The notes: generated from the letters alone by a model not told the origin. A stretch of 64,000 nt of DNA from Chromobotia macracanthus (GCA_036877525.1 JAZGTH010000015.1:5910001-5974000), one strand, 5' to 3'; counted from the first letter of the stretch, positions 12,300-25,552 are shown. Numbers and translations: made by a program.

Positions 12300-12307
12300 A
12301 ACTATAT

Positions 12308-12897
12308 AATTGTTGCCAACTTGGCGACTTTGTCGCTAGATCTGGCGACCTTTCTGACCACCTTAGCGATTTATTTTCTTCGAAAAAAAAGCGACGTTTT
12401 GAACAAATCTTAGCTACTTTCAGTAGGCTGCCGTGCACGCAGTTATATATTCAGACGGAGGCTGTGCGCTGTGTGAGAGTACGAAATAAGGAAGACGCTT
12501 CCTTCTCTCTAATGGTTATTTTATATATTAAATATATTGATACAAAATCACCGCATGGCTGCTGTCTTCACCGTATGTTCGTGGTGTTTTGTTTTGTTAT
12601 GTTCAGCATCCGAGTCGCAATCGGTCGCTATATTTCATACTCGTTCGGTTGTCTGATGACCGAAACTGAAATATGTGAATGAGAACAGCTTTATTGAGTA
12701 TTCATGTATTAAAGTATGTGGGCAAGTACGTATAAAAAAATAACAAGTAAAGTAAGTATAAAGTGTGTGAGCACAGAGCTTAAAAGAGAAGTGAAACAAC
12801 TGTCGACACTAAATAGAATAAAACTCACGTCACGCTGTGACGTCATGGATATGCAAATTAGGAGACTAGCTATTTTTCATTTACAATAGTTGGCAAC
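12308..12897. mobile_element. Probable non-autonomous DNA element, about 590 bp, with GTTGCCAAC ends
   Basis: The left end reads TTGTTGCCAACTTGGCGACT and is followed by repeated GGCGAC/GTCGC motifs. The right end at 12886-12897 reads TAGTTGGCAACA, the inverse of the left terminus. The left-end motif (TTGCCAACTTGGCGACTTTG) is one I recognise as widespread in cyprinid and other teleost sequence. No transposase is present. The exact boundaries are uncertain because a CT microsatellite abuts the right end. Confidence 0.55.
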
Positions 12898-12903
12898 ACC
12901 GCG

Positions 12904-12993
12904 TCTCTCTCTGTCTCTCTCTCTCTGTCTCTCTCTCTGTCTCTCTCTCTCTCTCTGGGTCTCTTTCTCTCTCTGGGTCTCTGTCTCTCTCTG

Positions 12994-13085
<92 letters not shown>

Positions 13086-13105
13086 GTCTCCCTCTCTCAG
13101 TCTCT
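12904..13105. repeat. Long CT (GA) microsatellite with GGGT interruptions
   Basis: About 200 bp of (TCTC)n is interrupted by GTCT and CTGGGTCTC blocks. The open frame through it is purely Leu-Ser repeats and is not a gene. The tract is strand-asymmetric and able to form triplex-like structure. It directly follows the right end of a putative DNA element. Confidence 0.95.
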
Positions 13106-14180
13106 GAACTGCTGTTCTGAGGCCTTTTTCTGCACTTTATCTATAGTAAGCTGCAGCAGAAACCCCCCTCAGTTCACTGCCTGCAGAATCACCAGAAAAC
13201 TACAGTGTGCATACATGTAATGCCTACATACAGTATTAGTAATTCTGTGTTAAAATAGTGGGTTGTTTTTCTCACTTCTGTACAAAAAATGGTTGCAGTG
13301 CTATTGTGAAGTATTCCAGATAATGAAATACTAATGTCAAACATATTGTTATATGTTGGAACCCATAGGTTGGGCCATTAGTTCTCCATTTCAGAAGACC
13401 ATTTGAGAAGACCTGAGAGACTGGAATAACATACAACTACGTTTCTGGCAAGTATATATAGTGAGCAGTTGATGCTTGGTACTTATTTTTACAATGCATT
13501 TTGGGAATGTCTGTGACCGAACATTGTGCTTTGATGATTTTGACCATTGTGCAGCTGTAGAAATGGCTGACGCACTGGGCTGTAGATATATCTGGCTAGT
13601 AGATGCTGCAGCTGATTTTCTACTATATTACAACCAGTAGAATGTGCATAGTTTGGGTGTATGTATAATATTTATGAAGAGATTCTCATCTTGACTTTAT
13701 TACAGTAAACTGCATCATGCGATGATGTACTTCTATGAAAGAAAGTGAGCTATCAAAGTTTTGCGCTTGAGAAAGAGAGAGACAGACAGTTAAAAATAGC
13801 AGAACGGGTCCAGATGTTGTGTCTGTGGACAGCTTATTAACAGACCTAAGTGTGTGATGCTGTGCCTCAGGCACTAAAACATCCCAGAGCTCTAAAATAA
13901 TGTCCACAACAGAGACTAATTATAAAAACACACATTTCCACACTTTTCATCACACAGAGAAAAGGACTGAGAGCGAAGTTAAAGTAACTGACTTGAGATG
14001 TTTGAATCTGATTTAGGGCTTGAAATACTATACTTACACCGTCATTAATCAATGAGCTGGAGTTAAAGCCCAAAGGTTCTGTATTCAGATTACTTGCTGC
14101 TTTTAATTGTTTTAAATTGTTCTGCCAACAGTGGTGTAATGTTTCTTTAGTTTCATTGATTGAGAAGGGGGAAATGTACA
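13106..14180. other. Intergenic, nothing recognised
   Basis: No gene is supported. A stretch near 13440-13520 (AAGTATATATAGTGAGCAGT and AATGCATTTTGGGAA) is reminiscent of degraded fish interspersed repeats, but I cannot bound it. Confidence 0.45.
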
Positions 14181-14182
14181 GC

Positions 14183-14202
14183 AAATACCAGCTGAGCTAC
14201 AC
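14183..14202 (-). mobile_element. Possible SINE head fragment, minus strand
   Basis: The minus strand reads GTGTAGCTCAGCTGGTATTT, which matches the box A region of the tRNA-derived SINEs here. No box B follows. It sits five bases from the start of a + strand SINE, so it may be a head-to-head truncated copy or chance. Confidence 0.35.
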
Positions 14203-14206
14203 GGAG

Positions 14207-14355
14207 TGTTTCTGTAGCTTAATTGGTAGAGTTTTGCGTTAGTAGCATAAAGGTTGTGGGTTCAAATCCCAGGGAACACTGTTAAAATGTATAACTCGAA
14301 TGCACTGTAAGTCACTTTGGATAAAAGCGTCTGCAGAATACATACAGTGTAAATG
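14207..14355 (+). mobile_element. tRNA-derived SINE with L2-like tail
   Basis: Box A is TAGCTTAATTGGTAGAG, box B is GGTTCAAATCCC (14259-14270), and the tail is GCACTGTAAGTCACTTTGGA followed by TAAAAGCGTCTGC. The tail is the one shared by fish SINEs that borrow an L2-type LINE 3' end. It is the best preserved SINE in the window. It is not a functional tRNA, as there is no acceptor stem. Confidence 0.85.
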
Positions 14356-17300
14356 ATTTGTGGAAAGTGTCAACTCGATTAGACTGATTCGATTTCAATG
14401 TGAATCTGTGATTTATGACCTGCATCCTGCAACTTTTTAGTTACAATAATCATGCTAATTAGTTAATTTTTAAGTGTTTTGCCATGTAAGTCCACTAAAT
14501 GAAAGGGGTCCCATAGCCCCTCATTTTAAATAAGCATGATGCTTCTGTCTAAACATATAGGAATGAGAGCTTGAAGAGGTTTTGACGCCTACATTAATGA
14601 TCCATCCATTAACATATAAAAGCTGTTGAGTGCCCTGTGTATTATAGTGCCCTGCTTATTTATTCAGCCACTCTGTAACTACATTAGCTTTACATGTGTT
14701 TTGTATGTTGTATTATTAAATAATGACTGCCCTGTGCTCCCATACTGTACATTATTCAGCTGTAGCTTATCCTTGTAGGTCTGAGTGCATGTGTGCACAA
14801 CATCATACATATGCATGACTGCTCACACACTGTGAAAAACTGCATGTAGCATGCTCGCAGAAGGCATGTGTCGTTTCCTCACCACACGCCTCTACAGGAA
14901 GAGTCTTGGTCTGTTTGTCAGTTGAATATGTTTATTTCAGGGCTATTTTAATTATAGCTCATTGGAGTGTGTCACTTCACTTGTGGAGTGTGAGTGTGTT
15001 AGTGTGTGAGTGTTTGCATTTGTGCTTGCTGGGTGTAACTTCCAGGTCTTTATGTGAGAGAACGACTCGTTCATCACTGTCTCAGGGGACAAAGGAAACC
15101 TGTAGCGCATGCTAAGTGCTCCAGCCCTCCGCATGGCTGTATGAATACATTAGGGTACACACACACAGCTTAGCACATGGCTGCCAGAATACATTAGGCT
15201 CTACACACACACACACACACACGCACACACATACACATATAGTCCCCCTGATAATGAGCAGCGAATTCTTGATGCTCTGTCCTAACAGCTCTTTGCCTAA
15301 TCAGCACTGAGTGGACTGATAAGACACTTGTCTTGGACTCTAGACACCTCCTTTGTTTATTTGCATGCTTGTTTATTATTCAGTTGTATTGTTAGATTGC
15401 TTTTGCTCCACTGGTATGTGCTGCCTGTCACACTCGCTAACTTATACACATGCAGTACACATTTCTGGGTCTTTTGTCTGCTGTCTAGTTTGGATAGCCA
15501 CACATGTATTAAAACCACATAACCACATGTTCATAAAACCGCAGAATTTGTCATTGCATCTGCTATATAGTGAATGTAGTGGATGTATTCACCATTTACA
15601 CACACCTTACCCTAGCCAAGGTAGGGTGTGTGTGTGTGTGTTTTAGGATACTCTCTAAACAGGCCTGGCTGGTGGCGGAGCTCTTATCAGACAGTGTCAG
15701 ACCTCTGGGACTGCCAGTTTGTTTTGTACCGATAGCAACTAAATTAAATCTAGATTCTCTAACAAATATTTCCTGGATGGTGCACATAATTGTCCCAGCA
15801 AACTGTAACACTTCCTCCAATGTGCGGATGGCCAGCAAGGGCGACACACGGCCACCGTATGTTTTGCTTTTGTTTTTTTTGGCCATAATGACACATTAGA
15901 AGTAAAATGGTATGTTTGCAAAGCCTATTGCTGCTTGTTTTTTGTCTGCGACGGTCCAGACTGCTTTCAGACCTGCCAGGCTCTTTTGTCACCGAGCATA
16001 TATAAGCCCCCCTCCTCCCCACACTCCCACCTTCCTTTGCTCTTCACTCCTTTGTTGCTGTAGCACGACATTAAGATGGGGAATAGGCACTTCAGGGTTA
16101 TTTGGGAGCTTTTCAGGGAAGTGTAAGCAGAGGGGAGAAGGAATAATGAGGTGCGGAGGCAAAAAAAACTGACTAAATGAAAAGATAACAGAGAAAAGGT
16201 TATTATTGTAAAAAATGGCGAAGTCAGCATACTTTCTTCAGGGTTGAAAATAAATATAAAATTACAGAATTATATAATTATGAATACCAGCGTCTCATGC
16301 ACAGACTAGTTTTTGAATGATTTTTATCACTTTATATTGCTAATAAGTTTTATTTGTTTCCAGAAAGTTTTTTTAATCATTTCCATGAGCATGCTGTGAA
16401 TGCTTTGAATTTCAAAGAGTTGCAAGTGCTGAATTATTTGTGGAAAAAACTTCAAACATTATGAATTTATGCATCCCAAAATAATCATGCATATTCATGA
16501 GTCCCGCCTGCATAATATTTGGGGGAGGGGCAGACACAATAGTGGGTACAGAGCAAATCTGGTATCCGATATAATTTGTGACATCTCTTCTTTAACATTT
16601 TTGGTCAGTTTTAGTCAACAGCAGCAGACATTCTGTGTCTAAGGACAACCGACATCTTCCCTTCTTTTCAGCACAACCCTAACACACACACACACACACA
16701 CAATTCTAAAAAAATTTTTAACTGTTTTCTGCAAAATAGTCTTTATTTTTATTTTTTGTAGTTTGTCTATAATAAAAGCTCCCAGAGGAAACGATTGTGT
16801 TTGCAATGCACTGGTTTAGAGAGTTCTGTAAGACGTATTCTGTGCATTAGATTACAGAAATGGCTGTTTTAATAGCACTTCTACAATAACTTTGGTTTAG
16901 TAAATGATCTGTTTTCTTCTCCTTTTTCTTTTCTTTTGAACTGGTTTTTGGTTCATCTTGATGACTTTGCTTATGATTACCTCTGTTAGAGAAAAATGGG
17001 ACCAGTGGCTAATATTAGATGAGCTCTGCTGAAGGCAATCCATTATTTTATGATTTTGGCATTCTATTCCTGTTTATTAAATCAGAGGAAGTGGCCTCCC
17101 CTGGGAAGTTTTGGGCTTTTGACCAACGGCTGAAATCAATCCCACGACTGAAACGGTGAGATGATATTGGACTCCCCTCGAGGAGCAGGTTGGTCCAGGG
17201 AGACGTGGGTGAGATTCAGCTCCACTCTCATCTTCTCCTTTCTATCCCTATTACACATCTCCTTAATCCTGGCAGGTTGTCAAGCAAGCATGAGGCAGGC

Positions 17301-18863
17301 AGAAAAAGGGATGTAGGATGGAAGGAGAGGCAAGGGGGGAGAAAAGAGACAGGCAGATAAAGAGCAATCTCCTTGGCTGGTTGTGAGGGTGTAGGTACAC
17401 TCCAGATGGTGACCCAGAACGTGATGGGCTACACTGTAGAAATAACCCTCTCTGAAATCACTCGTCGTCCAGTAATGGTTGCCACAGTGACCACTATCAA
17501 AACAAGGACACTTTTAGAAATATGATTCCATGCAGAAACCCTATAGGTTTACTAAATGTACTTCTTAGAACTGTTTAGAACATCCTGCAGTGGGTTCTAG
17601 GTGGAACCTGCAAATGGAATGTTCCAAAAACACGAGTTTCATGTCTAAAGGTTCTTGCATGAAAGATTGCTTTTTTAATTATATCTTTATGAGTAATGAC
17701 TGAGGTGTTTCTTCTTGTGAAATTTGAGCACAAAGCAACAACTCGACCTGCAAAATTTGTCACCTGTGAAGACGTTTAAGAAAACGTAATCACAGAATCC
17801 ACCAGCATGATGAACTATTACAGATTTAGCTCTTAAGTTAACTAAGTAGGACTTCAAACATTAGAAATTTTCATGCTTCAGTGAATCCTGGCTTACACTG
17901 TATGCAACCTAACAAGTCTTAAACGCAGACAAAACTTAAATGTGCATAAAGACCCAAAACAGCTTCCAAATATGGACTAAAAAGCTTTCTGTTTTGGTCT
18001 ACGTATTGGAATATAATGCTCATATTAGTACTTAGCTGAAATTAAATCCGTATTTTATTTCATTTAAAATGGTTGTTTGCATGTACAGTAAGTGTTCAAG
18101 CAGATACGCTTGTATTTACTGTAAATGTTTTTGCAGTTGTCAGTCATTTAAGAATGTTATGCGCCATGCTTAAAGATCCGCACCTGACAACAGACATGCA
18201 ATATACATTGATTTTTATTTACATAATATGTAAATACATAGAATTTAATGTAAGGCTCATTCTCAAAAAGAAACAAGCTAACAATAGCAAGATGATCAAG
18301 AAGCTCTGAGTTCTAAACTGGGTTAAAACAAATTAAATCTGAATATAATACATTCTCCACAACTCTCAACAGTCACATTAAGATATAACAGAACACCATA
18401 ATTGACTCATACCTTGAATATTTTATTCTGCAAGCTGAATTTGTAGACAGGAAACTGTGCTGGTGTTGGAAAGACAAGGTTTTCGAGGCTAATCTTGTGA
18501 AGCATGTCTGTTGTCAGTGCAGTATCCTACTTTGCACAATATTATACATTTATATGACATATTTAGGTTATCATTATATTATACAGACAGAAGGTCAGAC
18601 AAACTGACACTAGCTACAGTGTCTGCTAAGGGCATAAATGTAAATATATAGAAGGTAAGGTAAAACGGAACTGGTTGGTTTTGGTTGGATGTTTTTCCAG
18701 GACTTAAAGTATATATGCATTATCTTTAGATTGCATTTTTAGATCTTTAGACATTTGTTTAGCATTTAGTTTGGTGTAAATATGTTTGTAATGTGTCATC
18801 AAAATGTAATGACTTGCTCTTCCTTTACTGATGACATCACTGAGGATTATGCAAACGCTTGGA
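14356..18863. other. Intergenic spacer, no gene recognised
   Basis: It contains a CA microsatellite (15203-15238), a shorter CA run (16682-16701), a purine-rich tract (17285-17370) and a GGTTCT/AGAACC-rich stretch (17560-17660) that may be a degraded repeat. Overlapping short ORFs at 15328-16230 on both strands look like chance. Confidence 0.5.
15203..15238. repeat. CA microsatellite
   Basis: This is an (AC)n run with single GC and AT interruptions. Confidence 0.95.
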
Positions 18864-19080
18864 ACGAATAGCCAAATATCTTTTTAGGCACTTCATTAGC
18901 TCACATTTCTTCTGGCTTTGTTTTGTTATGGCGTGCCCATCAGTTCCAGGTGGATTAAACCAAGTCTTGCTCTCCATTTTTCTTCTCACTGAATATCCTG
19001 TTTCACTTGATAATGCATCACCTTAAAGGAGTAAAATGGGTCTTAAAGACTGGTTAACGTTGACTGTAAGATTGTGTCAG
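18864..19080 (+). repeat. Copy 1 of a two-copy interspersed repeat
   Basis: It shares ordered blocks with 26998-27180: AATAGCCAAATATCTTTTTA against CAACAGCCAAATAGCTTATT, then GCCCATC and GCCCACTT, AAGTCTTGCTCTCCATTTTT against GAGTCTTGCCCTGCATTTTT, and AGTAAAATGGGTC in both. The blocks are in the same order and at similar spacing, so this is a diverged repeat or an old duplication. The class is unknown. Confidence 0.6.
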
Positions 19081-19745
19081 CAGCCCATGCAAACAGATTT
19101 TTCGTTGCTTTTTTGCCAAAAGCCATTGGAATATGTAGGAAGACTTTGATCCTGCTATGGAATGCTATGAAATAGAGAAGGTATTAGAGTCAGAAAATGA
19201 GAATTTGATGCTAATGCATCATATTTATATTTTGTCGCAGACCTTAGTAATTAACAGTGTCGGCACTGCCGTACAATCAAATGTACAATCAAATCTGCTT
19301 TTCAGCTGTGCTGACTAAAATGGCCCCACCCTCAGCCTCCATAAGATATATATAATAATCTAATGGTTTTAATCCATATCACCTCACAACTTATCAAGTG
19401 AAATCTGCAGGCTGCAACCCTGTTACTCCCGCTGTGGCGCAGACCGTATGTACATTGCATTAAAATGGGCAGAGCCGCTCAGTTCTTCAGGATATGTGCA
19501 GATGCATCACTGTGACTGGAATCCTGATCGTTACCTTCTGCCTTACTGATCAAGCCACCTGCAGTCAATAGACAGCAAGATGACTCTGATTGTGATTTTG
19601 TGTTGTCTGTTGATATTGGCTGCAACTAAATTTCTAGACTTTTATAATACTGAATGTGGACACACTTTATCCGTCATGTTGCTAATGTCCTGGGACCTGT
19701 GACTCCTAACATGACACTGATTTACTTAGTACAATTTAATTCCAT
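19081..19745. other. Intergenic, nothing recognised
   Basis: No gene or clear repeat is visible. Confidence 0.5.
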
Positions 19746-19961
19746 GTAACAGGAAACGTTCCTAGAATGTTGGCTAACATTCTCTAGTTTTCTCATAGTT
19801 CTCTCTGAGTTATCAACCTTTTTACCATTATAAACCATATATATCTAAAACGTTATTCTTAAATTGTTAGTGAGACATTCTACGACTTTCGAAATAACAA
19901 TGTTGTTGTTATTTTGAAAATGTTAGGGAAACATTCTTACAACCTCAAATTGTTAGCTGGG
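19746..19961 (+). mobile_element. AACGTT-family miniature element, copy 2
   Basis: The left part has TAACAGGAAACGTTCCTAGA and TGTTGGCTAACATTCTC. The right end has ACATTCTTACAACCTCAAAT and then TGTTAGCTGGG. About 215 bp, non-coding. Confidence 0.8.
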
Positions 19962-22900
19962 TTCTTGGTACCTGTAGCACTCAGACTTAGAGTTGTGTGG
20001 CTCACTGTTTCCATTTCACTTTTTGAATACGATGTTTCCCATGGCCTTATGGGATAGCAAAGTGTCAACTGGTGGCACACTTTAGAATCTTAGTAGAAGC
20101 ACATCATGTCATCTGGGTGTTTTTCTCCTACTGTTTCATGACTACTGAGACTACTAATTGGGCATCCTACTAATTTGACACTAGTGTTTGCATGCCTGTG
20201 TAGCAGAGGAGTACATTTATGTGGACGAAGGGATAATCTGTTTTCCAGGCAGAGAGGAGAAGTTGTGTTTATAGATGATATTACATTTAACAACTGGTGG
20301 CACTGAATAAAGCATCTGATTTCACACTGAATAAATAGACCAAACTTAAATATCTGTGTGCAAAATAGCTGCCTTAAGGCAGATATCAGCAAAAACTGAT
20401 GAGAAAATGAATATATGAAAGCAATCAAGATTATGAGAGTTTAAAAAGAGCAACAGTACAACAACTGCAAACATCCACCTGCCTTTTAAAATTTTCCACC
20501 TGTTGGTTAAAAAATAAACTGAGATTAATTAGGAAGGATAGTAGGGTGTTTTATTTAGTGGAGGCCAGATTGGTATGGTAGTTCTTGAAAGAAAAGTGAT
20601 TCTTCACAGTGGGCCTTTCTTTAGCTTATAGAGAGTAAGAGGAAGACAGCCGGAACCCATAGAAATGAATCAAACTAAACAGTGACTACTTGAGGGCTGT
20701 AGTCATTGAAGCCACTGGGGTAAAGGGGAGCCCTGTATAGAATCACAGTGAATTTGCCATAACATTCTCAGGCCTTGAGATAAGAGTCCACAACAAAAGT
20801 GAAGGTGAGAATTGTTTTAATTGTAGCTTCACTTGAAAAGACAGTTAGGGTTAGGCTTTGATATAGGTTATGTACAACAGTATATTCATTACATTTACAA
20901 TCTTTTATGCTGTGGGAAGAATTTAAACAAGTACACTAAATCAACTTGGACAAGTTTTCCTTGTTGTAAATGTTTTCTTAAAGTTGTAACTTTTCTGCAA
21001 AGTACGTTCTCTTGGTCGCCTGTCCTTTATTTACTCACTGTTTGGGTAATAGATCTTTAAAGTAAGCGTCTTCATCAAGCTGATTCTTATCAGCAGAGCT
21101 TTTTTTTTAAACTCACCGCTGTCTCTGTGGATCCATTTAAAACTCATTAGGGTTCTCTTAGGCAGAGTTCTGCTGACACTTATGTTAATCGGTGCTGTTA
21201 ATGTAACCCTGTTTAGAAGCTGTGATGACACAGGACGCAAACAGCCACAGATGGTGATGTCTCATTGACTTTTGCAGACTTTTGACCTTCTTTCTTTTAC
21301 CTAATCGCCCTGGGATTGGACAGCCAGGATTGTTTTCATCTGGAAATGTAGCTTGCTGCTTCCGTGACCGAGTCCATGTTCCTCATTGACATGTTCCTCA
21401 TTGACGTGGGATCTTGTAGGAACAGAAGTTGAGAGAGTTGTTTGTGTGCTGGATTACAACAAATTTGTAACTTTTGTCTTGGAAGGTACCAGTGTGGGTA
21501 AAAGTGAAAGACTGAAATGCAGCAGGGCATTATGGGTATCAGGATATGGGGGAGCTCAGTTTACTGTTTGAGAGCTAAGAGAGATGCGATTGAGGATGTG
21601 TCCCATAATGCCAAGATTTTGCAAGATTTCTATTTCTAAATATGTTCACTTAGGATTAAGGGGCAAAATCTGATGACTAAATTGCAGTTTGGGTTATGTG
21701 CTGAACACCACACAGATGTTACAGTATTTACAGTAAGACCCTATGTAATCAAAATTAGAGTTTTGTGTTTTTTAGCAGAGACAGTCAAGTACAGAGATAG
21801 GCCACTTGTGTTGCAATAAATAGAGGAAAATGGCTGTGGAAGAAAAGGTAGTCCTGCCTTTCAAATAAGAGTATCACCAAACAGAAAATGCAGTACTCCT
21901 ATATAACTATATATATTGAGCCTATATAACAAGGATTATGATATCATTTGTGTCACATTTTATTTCTTTTTTGAAATATGCTATTAAAACATTTAGCAGT
22001 GTTTTAGCAGAGATTTTGGTATTTCCCCATTCAAATACAGTAGATAGGAGCTGTATTTGCATGATTGAAAAATAGCTACACGGAGGCGTTCTGAAGATGG
22101 CTGCTGAGTGGACTGACTTGCATTAAAAGGGTCTTTGGTTTTAGTTCATGTATGTTAGCTTTGAGGGCATCTATATGCTAATGTGTTCCTAAATGTTGAC
22201 AACATGTACTTCAGAGTATTGCAAACTAGAGAATACTCTATAGCGTATACACTTAATCTCTAAAGTCCCTGCCTTCAGAGCAAATATCTGTGCAAAAATA
22301 TTGATGGCTTGCATAATTTTTGTACAATCAGATGCTCTCTAGAATAGGTAATTCCCTTTCTCTTTTCCCATTTTCAAACAACTAGCAAGTATGTGGTTTA
22401 TAATTGTAATGTTACTAAAGCCTGCTGGCTATTTGAAAAAAGGTACAAGCCATTTCAAGTCCCTATAACTCCATACCTGTGGTTTCTATAGGAAATGCAT
22501 CAACACAAGAACAAAAACTACACTTATCAAACGATTTCATGGAGATTTCAGTCTTTGGTTAAGATGTTGCACAGGTTTGTTGTGGTATTACAGAAGGCAC
22601 GATAATGTAATGAAATGTATTCCAAATGTCCATCTGTAATAATTACTTAACATCTGTCAAAGCTCTGAAATTATCTCTCTTTATTGAACAGTGCACAATG
22701 AATGGAACAAATGGTTCTGTTTGTGAGTCACCCTGTACCATCTGGAATAAAGGTGTGCACAAGCATACAGGTGCACTTTGGGTAGCTGTTTGATATCCAC
22801 GCCCTGCAGAGACAGAAGATTCATATGATCTTTCAAAAACCCATTTAATCATTCGCTCTGCTGATAAGAGCCCAACTTTTACACCGCGTAATGACACACT

Positions 22901-23457
22901 GCACATCTAATTATAACACACTTTTTAAACCTTATCAAGGTTACATGGGTTCATAAGACGTACACAGGTGTTTATAATTTTGATTAATTGCCTTGATTCA
23001 TATTTAATCTGTTTTCAAATCTCTTACATTCTAAACAAAATGGTTTCAGTGATGATTAAAAAGACAATATCCAGGCTGGGAGATGCAGCAAGATGGGGAG
23101 CATTTGAAATGTGCGAGAGGCATAGATGTGGCTGCCTTGAGCTTGTCACAGCATTTAATTATCAGTTTTTCTGTTCATTATCTTGACTGATTCCGCCATC
23201 CAGATTCACGGTGTGCACATAAACAGCATTCTGAACAGTGCCTGTGTTTGTTCATCATAGTCCTGCTTTAATCAGGCCAATCATTTATCAAGCGAATCAC
23301 AGAGTGCTAAACTCAGCATGCTCTCCCAGTCCAAATGTTAAATGTTTATGACAGCGAGGGCAGTGACTTGCCACAGCACAACAATCTCACAGTCAGAAAG
23401 TGGGACATACTTTGTGCCTTCAAAATTGCAAGCTTATTTTTCCTAGTTTGGAACATA
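19962..23457. other. Intergenic spacer, nothing recognised
   Basis: No gene is supported. A 112-codon open stretch on the minus strand (20090-20428) has no recognisable domain or splice context and reads as chance in AT-rich DNA. Confidence 0.5.
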
Positions 23458-23891
23458 CCAGCTAACAGAAAACGTTCTCAGAATGTTGGCTAACAGTCTT
23501 TAAGTTTTCTGAGTAATGTTATTGCAGTAATGTTTGTAGAACAATTTTTTAATATTATATATCATCAAAAAACGTAATTTCTTTATTGTTAGTGGAATGC
23601 TTTAAAGATTATGTAATACTGTTCTTATAAACAAGCAATAATGTAAATACAATGTCTAAAAAGAGAACATCCTAGAACATTCAAAATAATATTTTAAAGG
23701 TTTAGTTGCTTAAAGGAAACATTAGAGAAACCTTCTATCTCTTTATCATTGTACTGCCAAGTGAACCTTCATTGTTTTATTTGAAACATTGGCCATTTCT
23801 CTGGATGAAACAACAGTTCAGGTGGTTGAAGTACTGCTGACCTTTTACAGAATGTTAGCCAACATCCTGAGAACGCTCCCTGTTTGCTGGG
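23458..23891. mobile_element. AACGTT-family fold-back element or inverted pair, copy 3
   Basis: The left end is CCAGCTAACAGAAAACGTTC followed by TCAGAATGTTGGCTAAC. The right end at 23850-23891 is the inverse of the same left end: read in reverse complement it starts CCCAGCAAACAGGGAGCGTT. Both ends therefore derive from the family's left terminus, giving a 434-bp element with about 40-bp inverted ends, or two truncated copies in opposite orientation. Confidence 0.7.
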
Positions 23892-24174
23892 CTGGAGGTA
23901 AGTGCTTTCCTCAAAGGCACAATGGTGAAAAGTCATGGATTGCATTGGATCCTTTTAGTTACCAGGCCAGATCACACCACATGGGTCAGGCACAATCTTC
24001 TGTGCTGATTTGTAGAATCTGTGGAATTGAGATGAACAGATGTGTTTTAGACACGGTAAAAACAGGTCTAAGAGTACTACACCCTTTTGTGTAGGTGCCA
24101 GAATAAAGTTAGCCTCAGCACTCAGCATTTTGTGCTGGTTTTTGTGATGGTTATTTGAATTCTGTGGACGACCT

Positions 24175-24393
24175 CCCAGCTAACAGAGAATGTTCTCAGA
24201 ACATTGGCTAAAAGTTCTCAAAAAGTTACCAAACCATTTCTTCAGTAATGTTATTAGAACGATTTTAACAAGTTAGTGGAACTTAAAAAATGTTTAACTT
24301 TCTTAGAACAATTTTACTAGAATGTTCAAAATGTTTTTCATGTTTTAATTACCTAATGGAAACGTTCTAAAAGTTTAAAAAAGGTTAGCTGGG
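24175..24393 (+). mobile_element. AACGTT-family miniature element, copy 4
   Basis: It starts CCCAGCTAACAGAGAATGTT and ends AAGGTTAGCTGGG. It lies 283 bp after copy 3. About 219 bp, non-coding. Confidence 0.82.
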
Positions 24394-25384
24394 CTGTTGG
24401 TGCAGATTATTTGTAGGGCTGCTTATTGTGTTGTGGAGCTGAGGTCAACAAGTCCCGAGTATTTAGGTGAATCCACCGTGCTCGTTGTGTGGCTGTTGTG
24501 ACAGAGTTGCTCAGCAATGATAGATTTTAGATCCGTCACGATCAAACCTGCCCTGCCTAACACCACAGTCTTTGCCTGTAATCCCTACACACAGACAAAC
24601 CGAGCTCTGACACACCTGCACCTAAACTTAAGGTTGGTCCTTACTGCCCATGAAGTGTTCATCTAGTGTTAACCTTGATGTGATGATTCTCTCCCTGGAG
24701 ATAAACATCACAGAGCCAGTCCACACCAATAAGGCATCAAGTCTGTCCTGCTATCAATCTCAGAGTGGGGTTATCAGTGGAGGAGAGCTCAGCTGCCTCA
24801 TTCTTCTCCATCTGATGTCTAGCACTCTGCACTTATAGTCTCCATCACCCACTTAGAGCATAATGAGATTTTTGCTTTGGTTTCTTATCTCTTTCAGCTA
24901 GAGAGTACCAGAGAGAAAAACGGGAGACATAGATTGATGTGAAAGAATTTGGTAGATTCTTTAAAAGCAATGCCATTGGATTCTTGTGTTTTCGGTGTTC
25001 ATCCGAAAATGTTTTGTGATGTCATGGACAAAAGGGATACGTTGACGGATACATTATTATCAGGAGTGAGGTTGCCTTTTTGCCCCTATGGGTGCAATTA
25101 AGAACACATAGATGATTATGCTCCAGAAACAGTATAACAGTTTCTGCAAAATGTGAGAAAACATTTTCAAATAATATCACTGAATTTCTCAAAACCTTGA
25201 CAGATTAGTTGGCTGTGGGTTTGACACCCACGCACCCTTTGAAGCTCTGTTATACTCTAGGTTATTACATTTGGTGCAGCACTTCAAGAAAGTTTTAGGT
25301 TGGAGGTTTGACTTAACCAGGCTTAACCTATATATACAAATGTGATGTTTAATATACAGCTATATAGGAGAACTTATATTAATA
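24394..25384. other. Intergenic, nothing recognised
   Basis: No gene or bounded repeat is visible. Confidence 0.5.
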
Positions 25385-25515
25385 GTTCTCCTGTAGCTCA
25401 GTGGTAGAGCATTGCATTAGCAGCGCAAGAGGTCGTGGGTTTAATTCCCAGGGAGTACATGTACTAAGACAATGTATAACTTCAATGCACTGTAAGTCGC
25501 TTTGAATAAAAGTTT
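25385..25515 (+). mobile_element. tRNA-derived SINE with L2-like tail
   Basis: Box A is TAGCTCAGTGGTAGAG, box B is GGTTTAATTCCC, and the tail is GCACTGTAAGTCGCTTTGAA followed by TAAAAG. An A-rich run at 25535-25552 follows, which could be the original tail or a later expansion. Confidence 0.85.
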
Positions 25516-25552
25516 TAATTTTTCAAAATTAATTAAAAAAAAAAAAAAAAAA

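Noticed and set aside
12890..13120. 76-codon Leu/Ser-rich open frame
   Set aside because: It is a translation of the CT microsatellite.
14216..14285. tRNA gene
   Set aside because: Box A and B are present but there is no acceptor-stem pairing, and the L2-like tail identifies a SINE.
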